From assembly GCA_905215045.1 (NCBI GenBank), contig CAJMOO010000022.1, positions 1 through 26,431 of the forward strand: DNA of 26,431 bases, in the 5' to 3' direction. The notes under the pieces were generated by a model that saw only the letters and a program-made list of their open reading frames with translations, did not search any database and had not been told where the DNA came from. How positions within the stretch are numbered: position 1 is the first letter of the stretch; each line of letters opens with the position of its first letter. A program made the translations under genes and the position numbers. The stretch comes from an uncultured bacterium. GTDB lineage: Bacteria > Bacillota_A > Clostridia > Lachnospirales > Lachnospiraceae. This document shows positions 7,067 through 15,481 of this stretch, piece after piece.

Positions 7067-7948
7067 ATGATTAAATTAATTTCATCCGATATGGATGGTA
7101 CTCTTCTTGACAGCTATCGTCAGATTACCCCGATCAATGTCGAAGCGATCAAAAGAGCTCAGGAAAATGGTATCAATTTTATTATCAACACAGGACGTGA
7201 ATATCCAAATGCACGCGGTCTTGTGGAAGCAGCCGGATTAAAATGCGACTTAATCTGCAGTAATGGAGCTTGTGCTTTTGATAAAGATGGAAATCTTTTA
7301 TTCGAGCATATTCTTGATAAAGAAACTGTCCGCACCATTTTTGATGCATTTAATAAATACGGAATGGAACCTGCATTATTTACAACAGAAGGACGTATTT
7401 CTCTTCTTCCATTAGAAGAACGTGAAATTTATACAAGAGATGTATTCATTCCTGCCATTCAGGTCAATCACCCAGATATGAAATATACTTTAGATGATTA
7501 CCGTGAGTTAGTTGATGATGTTATCTTTGTTGATGGTCAGGAGGCGTTATTAAACAGTGACCACCGCATCCTAAAGATCACATCAAACTCTCCAGATCAT
7601 GAATCTTTAAAGAAATTACGTGTAGAACTCGAAAAGATTCCGGGACTTGCTGTTGTATCTACGGTTCCAACGGATATTGAGATTACTTCTATCAATGCTC
7701 AGAAGGGAAGCTCTTTACTAGATTATGCAAAAAAAGATGGATTAAAACCAGAAGAGATCATCGCGATCGGTGACAGTGAAAATGATTATTCTATGTTATC
7801 TATCCCTGGTATTCATTCCGTTGCTATGGAGAATGCTTGTGATATGATCCGCAATATCTGTGTTTACCAGACACGTGCGAATACTCGTGATGGAATTGCT
7901 TATATTATTAATTGTATACTTGCAGATCGAGAGAATTTCAAGTTGTGA
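7067..7948 (+). CDS. Cof-type HAD-IIB phosphatase (second of a pair)
   Basis: A 293-residue paralogue of the preceding gene. It carries intact HAD motifs: SDMDGTLLDS (D8 nucleophile, D10 acid/base), the standard NTGREYPN motif II, the IIB cap in the middle third, and IGDSENDYSML near residue 234. Start at ATG 7067 follows AGGAGG at ideal spacing. The two proteins share layout and termini, but clearly diverge in the cap, so they probably act on different phosphates. The gene ends before a large hairpin that separates it from the convergent rlmD gene. Family secure; substrate unknown. Confidence 0.92.
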   Translation: MIKLISSDMDGTLLDSYRQITPINVEAIKRAQENGINFIINTGREYPNARGLVEAAGLKCDLICSNGACAFDKDGNLLFEHILDKETVRTIFDAFNKYGMEPALFTTEGRISLLPLEEREIYTRDVFIPAIQVNHPDMKYTLDDYRELVDDVIFVDGQEALLNSDHRILKITSNSPDHESLKKLRVELEKIPGLAVVSTVPTDIEITSINAQKGSSLLDYAKKDGLKPEEIIAIGDSENDYSMLSIPGIHSVAMENACDMIRNICVYQTRANTRDGIAYIINCILADRENFKL

Positions 7949-7982
7949 TCTGTAAGTAGTGTTGGTCATGTATGAGTATTTA

Positions 7983-8110
7983 TTATAATTTCCTGTCTAC
8001 TGCAACATAACCTGAAAACCAATAACGTCCACCAGCTTGAATTTTCTTAATTTTATGATTGAAAGTCTTCAGGTATTTAGAGAAAAAATGAAAGATAGCA
8101 TGTGAGCAAC
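7983..8110 (-). pseudogene. Possible short gene remnant running out of the hairpin
   Basis: A minus-strand frame without stops reads from the hairpin arm to a TAA at 7983-7985 and ends with IQAGGRYWFSGYVAVDRKL. The composition (aromatic, Gly-rich, ordered) looks like the C-terminus of a real protein rather than random A+T-rich DNA. There is no start codon or upstream domain left, so if real it is a fragment. I do not recognise the parent family; chance coding is possible. Confidence 0.25.
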
Positions 8111-8232
8111 GATCGAATTCCATAGGAGTTTTGATAGAATCGCAGGAGATCCAGCGGATAAGCGTTCTGTCAAAACTCCGTCAATGGAATTCGTGTTGCT
8201 CACATGCTATCTTTCATTTTTTCTCTAAATAC
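8073..8232. ncRNA. Large imperfect hairpin (160 nt): structured RNA, bidirectional terminator or MITE-like repeat
   Basis: The arms 8073-8110 and 8195-8232 are perfectly complementary over 38 bp. After a small internal loop, 8114-8122 pairs with 8185-8193 (9 bp). After a second asymmetric loop, 8125-8143 pairs with 8062-type counterparts on the other side at 8162-8179 (about 18 bp, one G-T pair and one bulge). The 18-nt apical segment 8144-8161 holds AGGAG and a small ATCC-AGC-GGAT hairpin. Both strands have a run of six T in the outer stem, so it can act as a terminator in both directions between the convergent HAD and rlmD genes. It is far longer and more layered than a terminator needs, which suggests a dedicated RNA or a mobile palindromic repeat. 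No named RNA family was recognised. Confidence 0.55.
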
Positions 8233-8265
8233 TCGATGACCTTCAACTCATATAAATAAAATAAC

Positions 8266-9639
8266 CTATTTTCGTTTTAATCTCACCACAGTCTCTACAT
8301 GTGAGCTGTGGCTAAATTGGTCGACGGCGCAGACTTTTTCGACTTCGTAGCCTTGTTCTGATAGTACTTTTAAATCTCTGGCTAGTGTTGCTGGATCGCA
8401 GCTTACATATACGATTCGTTTGGGTGCCATTTTGACCATTGTTTCTAACAGTTTGCTGTCGCATCCCTTTCTTGGTGGGTCAACGACGATCGTGTCTGCA
8501 TAGACTCCATTTTTCTCGTATTCTCTTGGAAGTACTTCTTCTGCTTTTCCTACGAAGAATTCTGCATTATCAAAGCCATTCATCTTAGCATTTAATCTTG
8601 CATCGTCGATGGCTTCTTTGACGATTTCTACTCCATAAACTTTCTTTGCTTTCTGAGCCAGGAATAAGGAAATAGTTCCGATTCCGCAATAGAGATCCCA
8701 TACGGTTTCTTCGCCTTTTAAATCTGCGTATTCCATAGCTTTTTCGTATAATACTTTTGTTTGTGTTGGATTGACCTGGAAGAAAGATAGTGGTCCGATC
8801 TGGTATTTTACATTACCGATATAATCATAAATGTATGGTTTACCATATACTTCTTCAATCTTGCTTCCCAAGATCCTGTTTGTCTTTTCTTTGTTGATAT
8901 TGACGCAGATACTTGTCATTCCTTCGACTTCTGTTAAGGAATCTACGAGCATTTCTAAGTTTCTCAGATTCTTTTTGCTCCCATTCACAACAAGACAGAC
9001 CATGATCTCACCTGTTTTGAATCCGACTCTTGTTACAATGTGGCGGACCAATCCTTTATGGGTCTTTTCGTCATAAGCTGTAATATTGTTTTTCTTCATA
9101 TAGTCCAAGACTTTTAATAAAATCTGTTCGTTCACTGGATGTTGGATCATACAGTGTGTGCAATCAATAATATGATGCGTCCTTCCTGCATAAAATCCTG
9201 TGATAAGATTCCCTTCTTTGTCATATCCGACTGGAAACTGAGCTTTGTTTCGATAGTAAAATGGTTCTTCCATCCCAAGGATCGGTTCCATTTTTTCTTC
9301 GATATTTTCTAAGCCTCCAATTCTTTCTAAACAGTTTTTCACTTTATTAAATTTATATTCTAACTGCTTTTCATAAGCTAAATGCTGTAATGTACATCCT
9401 CCGCACTGTCTTGCTTTGGAACAGCGTGGGCTGACTCTGTCTTTGGATGCTTCTATGACTTCTTCTACTCTTGCGAAGCCATAATTTTTCTTTGTTTTGA
9501 TGATCTTTGCACGAACTTTGTCTCCGATGACTGCATCTTTTAAAAAGAGGGCATAACCATCTATATGGCCGATGCCCTCTCCTTCGTTCCCAATGTCATC
9601 GATATAGAGTTCTACGATCTGATTTTTTTTAAATTCCAT
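8266..9639 (-). CDS. rlmD: 23S rRNA (uracil-C5)-methyltransferase, RlmD/RumA family
   Basis: A ~457-residue SAM-dependent RNA m5U methyltransferase. The N-terminal TRAM domain (~1-58) binds RNA. The cysteines in SPRCSKARQCGGCTLQH, together with a later DCTHC, form the Fe-S cluster site of RumA-type enzymes. The SAM site is DLYCGIGTISLFL, the substrate loop FFQVNPTQ, and the catalytic Cys lies in VYVSCDPATLARDL near the C-terminus. I prefer ATG 9639 to the GTG at 9645, because AGAGG lies 5 nt before the ATG but would touch the GTG. It follows yhaM on the same strand with a 63-nt gap. Several paralogues of this family occur in Firmicutes (RlmCD type), so the exact uridine modified (747, 1939 or both) is uncertain. 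Confidence 0.9.
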   Translation of the reverse strand: MEFKKNQIVELYIDDIGNEGEGIGHIDGYALFLKDAVIGDKVRAKIIKTKKNYGFARVEEVIEASKDRVSPRCSKARQCGGCTLQHLAYEKQLEYKFNKVKNCLERIGGLENIEEKMEPILGMEEPFYYRNKAQFPVGYDKEGNLITGFYAGRTHHIIDCTHCMIQHPVNEQILLKVLDYMKKNNITAYDEKTHKGLVRHIVTRVGFKTGEIMVCLVVNGSKKNLRNLEMLVDSLTEVEGMTSICVNINKEKTNRILGSKIEEVYGKPYIYDYIGNVKYQIGPLSFFQVNPTQTKVLYEKAMEYADLKGEETVWDLYCGIGTISLFLAQKAKKVYGVEIVKEAIDDARLNAKMNGFDNAEFFVGKAEEVLPREYEKNGVYADTIVVDPPRKGCDSKLLETMVKMAPKRIVYVSCDPATLARDLKVLSEQGYEVEKVCAVDQFSHSSHVETVVRLKRK

Positions 9640-9702
9640 ACGCACCTCTGTATCTTTTTCTTGGTTAAACTGTTGTATTGATCCTATTTTATTATAATTC
9701 TT

Positions 9703-10644
9703 TTAGATAGAGGTCTTACGGATTCTTGTATCTAATAAACGCTGGAATCCTGACCATTCCTGATCTTCTTTTTGTTTCTCCATGATTTCTGCAAATGTTT
9801 CCATCTTCGCGTCTAAATTATCTGCCTGACTTAGTGCAATTGCTTCTAATAATGCAGGTTTCTTTGGAGAACCAAATTCTAATTCTCCGTGATGTGCTAA
9901 CATACAGTGTTTTACTTCATTTGCAAGTTTTGGTGGGAAACCTGGAATCTCACGGATCAGACGGTCTAATTTGATTGCTCCCATCACAATGTGTCCAACT
10001 AACTGACCTTCATCTGTATAGTCATTCTCTGGAAAGCTTGATAATTCTTCGACTTTCCCCATATCATGCCATAATGCACACATTACGATCAAGTCTCTGT
10101 TTAACTGTGGATACAGATTTGCATAGCTTTCGCAGATCTTCGCTACAGATAAACTGTGCTCTAAAAGCCCTCCGATATACCCATGGTGTACGCTTTTTGC
10201 TGCGGAATGTACTTTGAATTCTCTTGCAAAGTTTTTATCCTCTATAAAAATCTTCTCTGCTAACTGTTTTAAATACTGGTTCTTTGTCTTGCTGATCATT
10301 GCAAGAAGCTCTTTGAACATCCCATCAATATCCTTCTTGGTACTTGGCATATAATCTGCCATGTCAAACTCACCTTCCTGAGCTTTACGGATCTGTTGGA
10401 TGTTTAACTGGTTAGAACCCTGGTAACTTGTTACCTGTCCTCTGACTAAAATGTAGTCCATCGCCTCGAAATGTCCAATCGCATTGGTAAGTTCCCATAC
10501 CTTTCCGTCAATCATTCCTGTTTTATCTTGTAGTGTCAGGGAATAATATGATTTTCCAAATTTGGATGTTCCCGGTGATTTTGTTTTGCATAAATAAATC
10601 TCGGAAACCTGATCTCCTTCGTGCAAATCACTAATATATCTCAT
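9703..10644 (-). CDS. yhaM: 3'-5' exoribonuclease YhaM family (OB-fold plus HD)
   Basis: The 313-residue protein combines an N-terminal OB-fold nucleic-acid-binding domain (~1-100, SYYSLTLQDKTGMIDGKVWE) with a metal-dependent HD domain (~150-290). HD ligands are visible in VHHGYIGGLLEHS, CALWHDMGKVEEL and MLAHHGELEFGSP. B. subtilis YhaM is a 3'-5' exoribonuclease that trims a few nucleotides from RNA 3' ends; length and domain order match. Start ATG 10644 has AGAAAGG upstream. It is probably co-transcribed with rlmD downstream, giving a small RNA-metabolism pair. Confidence 0.92.
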   Translation of the reverse strand: MRYISDLHEGDQVSEIYLCKTKSPGTSKFGKSYYSLTLQDKTGMIDGKVWELTNAIGHFEAMDYILVRGQVTSYQGSNQLNIQQIRKAQEGEFDMADYMPSTKKDIDGMFKELLAMISKTKNQYLKQLAEKIFIEDKNFAREFKVHSAAKSVHHGYIGGLLEHSLSVAKICESYANLYPQLNRDLIVMCALWHDMGKVEELSSFPENDYTDEGQLVGHIVMGAIKLDRLIREIPGFPPKLANEVKHCMLAHHGELEFGSPKKPALLEAIALSQADNLDAKMETFAEIMEKQKEDQEWSGFQRLLDTRIRKTSI

Positions 10645-10672
10645 TGCTTTGTGCCTTTCTAAATTCGTTCTT

Positions 10673-10693
10673 CGCCAGCCAACTCTCCTGGCG
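10673..10693. promoter_or_regulatory. Small hairpin in the yhaM leader
   Basis: CGCCAG (10673-10678) and CTGGCG (10688-10693) pair around a 9-nt loop. On the plus strand it is followed by ATTTTTAAA and looks like a weak terminator facing into the ppk direction. On the minus strand it sits in the yhaM leader about 30-50 nt before the start codon. Which strand uses it is unclear. Confidence 0.4.
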
Positions 10694-10803
10694 ATTTTTA
10701 AATCCTCTATTTTTTACCTATGTTATTATGCCACAGTTTAGTTGTAAAATCTAGTGAAATTTACTTATTATGAACGTCATGATTTCAAAAGGCACAAAAC
10801 TGT

Positions 10804-12864
10804 TTATGAATTTACATTTTCCGCATTCAAATATGCCTGCTTATAGAAAAATTCCTGTGAATTTAGTGGTGTATCCTGATTTTTAGGAATTTTATAATTT
10901 CCATTGTGATCTTCTTCTCTTGCTTTTACATTATCACTTAACATTGTAATAAACATCTCTATCAGCTGCATTTTAATATCTGTATTGTAGATCGGTACGG
11001 CTACCTCGACTCTTCTTAATGTATTTCTTGTCATAAAATCTGCTGACGCTATATAAACTTTTTCTCTGCCCTTCGTTCCAAAAATATAGATTCTTGAATG
11101 TTCTAAGTATCTTCCCACAATACTTCTTACTTGAATATTATCTGTTTCACCCTTTACTCCCGGAATCAGGCAACAGATTCCTCGAATGACCATGTCAATC
11201 TTCACACCTGCTTTGGATGCTTTGATTAATTTCTCCATGATCTTTTTGTCTGTTAAAGAATTCATTTTTAATCCAATATAAGCTGGTTCTCCAGCTTTTG
11301 CATGTTCAATTTCCCGATCGATCATATGGAGCACTTTATTCTGTAGACAGTGTGGAGCTACTAGCAGATGATCCGTTTCTTCCACAGTCTCTCCCATAGA
11401 TAATGCCTGAAAAACTTCCGCAGCTTCCAACGCAATATCTACATTTGCTGTCATTAAAGAAAGATCTGTATAAAGTCTGCTTGTCTTTTCATTGTAGTTT
11501 CCTGTTCCGATCTGTGTGATATAAGATACTTTTCCTTTTTTCTTTCTTGTGATCAGACATAATTTAGAGTGTACTTTATAACCATCTAATCCATAGATCA
11601 CGCGGCATCCTGCATCTTCTAACTGTCTGGACCATTCAATATTATTTTCCTCATCAAATCTAGCCTTTAATTCTACAAGGATCGTGACATCTTTTCCATT
11701 TTCTGCTGCCTCGATCAAAGATGCAATGATCTTACTCTGCTTTGCGACACGATATAATGTCATTTTGATTGAAACAACATCTTTATCTTCTGCCGCTTCC
11801 TGAAGCATTTTTAGAAATGGCCGCATACTTTCATATGGATAAGAGAGTAACTTATCTTCTTTTTCAATCTGATCCATAATTGGCATTTCTTCGTTAAACT
11901 GTGGTGATCTTTGAGGAACTCTTTTCTCAAAAAACAAGTCTGTCTCTCTTCTTAAAATATCCTGAATCTTAAATACAAAAGACAGATCTAACGGTGTCTG
12001 TGTATAGAATACATATTTTCTTTCAAGTTCCAGATATTCACATAAAAGATCAATGATCTCTCCATCCATCTCTCTTGATAATTCCATTCGGACTGGTGCT
12101 AATTTTTTTCTTTTCTTGATCAGTTCTACCATGAAATCACGATAATCAAGATCTTCATCATACATAGAATCTGCATCAATATCTGCATTTCTTGTAATTC
12201 GGATCAATGTTTTTGCTTTGACATGGTATCCTTTGAAGATCCTTGGCACATAGTGAAGAATCATTTCTTCTGATAACATATAAGCATCTTTTCCAGAAAT
12301 ATTGATCAATCTGTCAAACGTTTCATTTCCACATGGGATAATTCCTAATTTTTCTTTTCCATTTTTAGTTTCTAACACAGCAACTGCGTAGATTTCTTTA
12401 TTCTTTAAAAAAGGAAATGGCTGTCTCTTCCCTATGATCGTAGGAGAGATCAATGGCGCGATTTCTGCTTGAAAATAAGCTCTTAAATATTCGCTTTCTT
12501 TTTTAGATATTTTTTGAAAATTTACCAGATGGATGTTGTGTTCTTTCAGAGAATCCATCATCTCCTCATATACGCTGTCTTTTCTTCTATTTAATTTCTG
12601 TACCTGTGGAATGATCGCATCAATCTGTTCCTGTGGTGTCATCTTTGTCTTATTTTCTTTCATGTTCTTATCAAGTAACATCTGATCGATCAAAGATCCA
12701 ACTCTTACCATAAAGAATTCATCTAAGTTGCTCTGGTAAATGGATGCAAATGTCAATCGTTCACATAGTGGTACTTCTCTATTCTCAGCCTCTTCTAATA
12801 CGCGTTCGTTAAACTTAAGCCAGGACAGTTCCCGGTTCATAAAAATCTTCTGCTGTGTTTTCAT
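10804..12864 (-). CDS. ppk1: Polyphosphate kinase 1
   Basis: PPK1 reversibly polymerises the gamma-phosphate of ATP into inorganic polyphosphate. I start at ATG 12864 (686 residues), which has GGAGG 5 nt upstream and gives the normal PPK1 N-terminus FMNRELSWLKFNERVLEEA. The 12924 start would only add unconserved residues. The N, head, C1 and C2 domains follow. DEFFMVRVG lies in the N domain. VHSKLCLI in C1 contains the autophosphorylated His, and YLEHSRIYIFG in C2 holds the second conserved His. GTGNYNEKTSRLYTDLS and SADFMTRNTLRRVEV are further signatures. Length is typical. No ppx is nearby. It diverges from mutS2 with a 190-nt gap. Confidence 0.95.
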   Translation of the reverse strand: MKTQQKIFMNRELSWLKFNERVLEEAENREVPLCERLTFASIYQSNLDEFFMVRVGSLIDQMLLDKNMKENKTKMTPQEQIDAIIPQVQKLNRRKDSVYEEMMDSLKEHNIHLVNFQKISKKESEYLRAYFQAEIAPLISPTIIGKRQPFPFLKNKEIYAVAVLETKNGKEKLGIIPCGNETFDRLINISGKDAYMLSEEMILHYVPRIFKGYHVKAKTLIRITRNADIDADSMYDEDLDYRDFMVELIKKRKKLAPVRMELSREMDGEIIDLLCEYLELERKYVFYTQTPLDLSFVFKIQDILRRETDLFFEKRVPQRSPQFNEEMPIMDQIEKEDKLLSYPYESMRPFLKMLQEAAEDKDVVSIKMTLYRVAKQSKIIASLIEAAENGKDVTILVELKARFDEENNIEWSRQLEDAGCRVIYGLDGYKVHSKLCLITRKKKGKVSYITQIGTGNYNEKTSRLYTDLSLMTANVDIALEAAEVFQALSMGETVEETDHLLVAPHCLQNKVLHMIDREIEHAKAGEPAYIGLKMNSLTDKKIMEKLIKASKAGVKIDMVIRGICCLIPGVKGETDNIQVRSIVGRYLEHSRIYIFGTKGREKVYIASADFMTRNTLRRVEVAVPIYNTDIKMQLIEMFITMLSDNVKAREEDHNGNYKIPKNQDTPLNSQEFFYKQAYLNAENVNS

Positions 12865-12982
12865 CTTTTCCTCCAAATCTCTATACGATGTAATTTCTAT
12901 TGTACTGGTCAAATGTAAAATCATACTGCTTTTTATGTTAAGTTATCGTAAATTAACGTCTGGAATTGCCATTTTCCCTATG

Positions 12983-13010
12983 TTTACAGTCCAAACAATC
13001 TGTGTTAAAC
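12983..13010 (+). promoter_or_regulatory. Probable mutS2 promoter
   Basis: TTTACA (12983-12988) and TTAAAC (13005-13010) are spaced 16 nt and lie about 45 nt before the mutS2 start. The ribosome site TGAGGAA follows near 13042. The -10 is imperfect, so confidence is moderate. Confidence 0.45.
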
Positions 13011-13054
13011 TCTTTAGTGAGTTGCAATAATTTAATGTAAATGAGGAATTTTTC

Positions 13055-15457
13055 ATGAATCAGAAAGTATTACAAACACTTGAATTTGATAAGATTATAA
13101 ATATTTTAACAGGATACGCAACAACCGAACTAGGTAAGTTGATGTGTGCCAATTTAAAACCAATGACTGAAGAAGCTGATATCTTAAACGCTCAGGATCA
13201 GACACAGGATGCATTGACACGTATCTATAAACGTGGAAATGTGTCTTTTTTTGGAGTAAGTGATCTTTCCCCTTCTCTTGCCCGTTTGAAGATGAGAGGT
13301 ACACTTGGAACTGGGGAACTTCTTGATATCGCTCGTGTTCTGGAATCTGTAAAGAATGCCGTTTCTTACGGAGTCCGCATGGAAGACGATCTTGAAGCAG
13401 ATTCTCTCGACGAGCTTTTTGAAAGCCTTGTTCCTTTAGATGATCTTCTGCACGAGATCCGCCGCTGTATTATTTCTGAAGAAGAGATCAGTGATGATGC
13501 CTCTTCTACTTTAAAACATATCCGTCGTGCAATGAAACAGACAAACCAGAAGATTCATACACAGTTAACTACGCTGGTAAGCTCTGCATCCAATCAGGAT
13601 AAATTACAGGATGCGATCGTTACAATGCGAAATGGGCGTTACTGCATACCAGTCAAGCAAGAGTACAGAAGTTCATTCCAAGGTATGATCCATGATCAGT
13701 CTGCTTCTGGAAATACGCTGTTTATTGAACCAATGTCTGTTGTAACATTAAATAATGAATTAAAAGAATTGGAAGGAAAAGAACAGTCTGAGATTGAGCA
13801 TATTCTTTCTATATTAAGTGAACAGGCTTCTTATGGTGTTGATGATCTTGCACACAACCAGAAGACCCTTGTATTATTAGACTTCATTTTTGCAAAGGCA
13901 AAATATGCGAAGGATATTGATGCATCCAAACCTATTTTCCGTGAAGATGGAATTATCAATATCAAACAGGGATGTCATCCTTTACTAGACCGCAAAAAAG
14001 TCGTTCCGATCAACGTATCTCTCGGCAAAGATTTCTCCATGCTGATCGTGACCGGACCAAATACAGGCGGTAAAACTGTATCTTTAAAAACCGTTGGATT
14101 ATTATCTCTGATGGGGCAGGCAGGCCTTCATATTCCTGCATTCCAAGGATCTTCTCTTGGAATTTTTCGTGAAATTTTTGCAGATATCGGAGATGAGCAG
14201 AGTATTGAGCAAAACTTAAGTACCTTCTCTTCTCATATGACAAATATTGTATCGATCGTTCAGCAAGCTCATCGAGATTCTTTAGTATTACTCGATGAAT
14301 TATGTGGTGGTACTGATCCAATCGAAGGTGCCGCACTTGCGATCTCTATTTTAAGTGATCTGCACGGACGTGGAATTAAAACAATGGCGACAACCCATTA
14401 CAGTGAACTTAAAATGTTCGCACTTTCCACCGATGATATCGAAAATGCTTCCTGCGAATTTGATGTAGAAACGCTTTCTCCAACATACCGTCTGATGATC
14501 GGTATTCCTGGAAAAAGTAATGCGTTTGCAATTTCCCGCAAATTAGGATTGGATGAACATATCATTGAAGGTGCTGCAGATCAGATTGATGAATCTGTCA
14601 AAGATTTTGAAACGATCTTAGCTGACCTTGAAAAGAGTAAACAGACGATTGAAAAAGAACAGGAAGAGATCCTTGAATACCGTAAGGAAATCGAAACTCT
14701 CCGTAAGAGTTTAAAATCTCGTCAGGATAATATAAAAGAAAAACGTGATAAGATGCTTCGCGACGCCCGTGAAGAGGCTCACAATATCATCTCTGAGGCG
14801 AAAGAGATCGCAGATTCTACGATCCGTGAATATAACAAATTAAAGAAACAAAACAAGAATCCAGATGCAAATAAGAAGATGGAACATATGCGAAGTGATC
14901 TTCGCGGCCGCATGACAAAATTAGAAGGTCAAATGGCTTACAAATCCAAGAAAAAGAACAAGAAACGTCACGAGGCGAATGATTTCCATGTTGGTGATGA
15001 AGTTTATGTAACAAGTCTTTCCCTTGCCGGAACTGTTTCCACGCTCCCAAATGCCAAAGGTGATCTGTATGTTCAGATGGGTATGATGCGTTCTCTTGTT
15101 AACATCAAAGACCTTGAGATCACAAAAACGGCCAAAGATGTAAAACGTGAAAATCAAAGAAATGAAAGTCGTAACCGAGGACGTACTGCGATCAACAAAT
15201 CCGCTTCCATCCGACCTGAGATCAATGTTATGGGTATGACGGTTGATGAAGCAATCGCACAGCTTGATAAGTACATCGATGATGCGTGCCTGGCCAACTT
15301 AGCACAGATCACTGTTGTCCATGGAAAAGGAACTGGTGCTTTACGTAAAGGGCTTCATAATTACTTTAAACAGTTGAAGAAACAAAAACGTATCTCCGGT
15401 TACCGTGATGGTGAATATGGTGAAGGAGATCTTGGTGTAACTGTTGTTATACTGTAA
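13055..15457 (+). CDS. mutS2: MutS2 family ATPase/Smr protein
   Basis: An 800-residue MutS2 homologue. The core ATPase has Walker A TGPNTGGKTVSLKT near residue 333 and Walker B LVLLDELCGGTDPIEGAA near 409. A long charged coiled coil (~515-640) follows, then a KOW-like segment (DEVYVTSLSLAGTV), and a C-terminal Smr domain (~720-800) with HGKGTGALRKGL. MutS2 suppresses recombination and, in B. subtilis, senses collided ribosomes; it lacks the MutS mismatch-binding domain. The Smr domain opens with INVMGM where well-studied members have LDLRG, so nuclease activity cannot be assumed. Start ATG 13055 with TGAGGAA. A putative membrane gene follows 24 nt later, so the two may be co-transcribed. Confidence 0.95.
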   Translation: MNQKVLQTLEFDKIINILTGYATTELGKLMCANLKPMTEEADILNAQDQTQDALTRIYKRGNVSFFGVSDLSPSLARLKMRGTLGTGELLDIARVLESVKNAVSYGVRMEDDLEADSLDELFESLVPLDDLLHEIRRCIISEEEISDDASSTLKHIRRAMKQTNQKIHTQLTTLVSSASNQDKLQDAIVTMRNGRYCIPVKQEYRSSFQGMIHDQSASGNTLFIEPMSVVTLNNELKELEGKEQSEIEHILSILSEQASYGVDDLAHNQKTLVLLDFIFAKAKYAKDIDASKPIFREDGIINIKQGCHPLLDRKKVVPINVSLGKDFSMLIVTGPNTGGKTVSLKTVGLLSLMGQAGLHIPAFQGSSLGIFREIFADIGDEQSIEQNLSTFSSHMTNIVSIVQQAHRDSLVLLDELCGGTDPIEGAALAISILSDLHGRGIKTMATTHYSELKMFALSTDDIENASCEFDVETLSPTYRLMIGIPGKSNAFAISRKLGLDEHIIEGAADQIDESVKDFETILADLEKSKQTIEKEQEEILEYRKEIETLRKSLKSRQDNIKEKRDKMLRDAREEAHNIISEAKEIADSTIREYNKLKKQNKNPDANKKMEHMRSDLRGRMTKLEGQMAYKSKKKNKKRHEANDFHVGDEVYVTSLSLAGTVSTLPNAKGDLYVQMGMMRSLVNIKDLEITKTAKDVKRENQRNESRNRGRTAINKSASIRPEINVMGMTVDEAIAQLDKYIDDACLANLAQITVVHGKGTGALRKGLHNYFKQLKKQKRISGYRDGEYGEGDLGVTVVIL

Positions 15458-15481
15458 AAAAGATATAAAGAAGGAGATTTT

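Noticed and set aside
12740..13030. 96-codon plus-strand frame across the ppk1 start
   Set aside because: Mostly antisense to the conserved PPK1 N-terminus; no ribosome site and no recognisable motif.
14010..14336. 108-codon minus-strand frame inside mutS2
   Set aside because: It is antisense to the conserved Walker region; shadow of strong coding.
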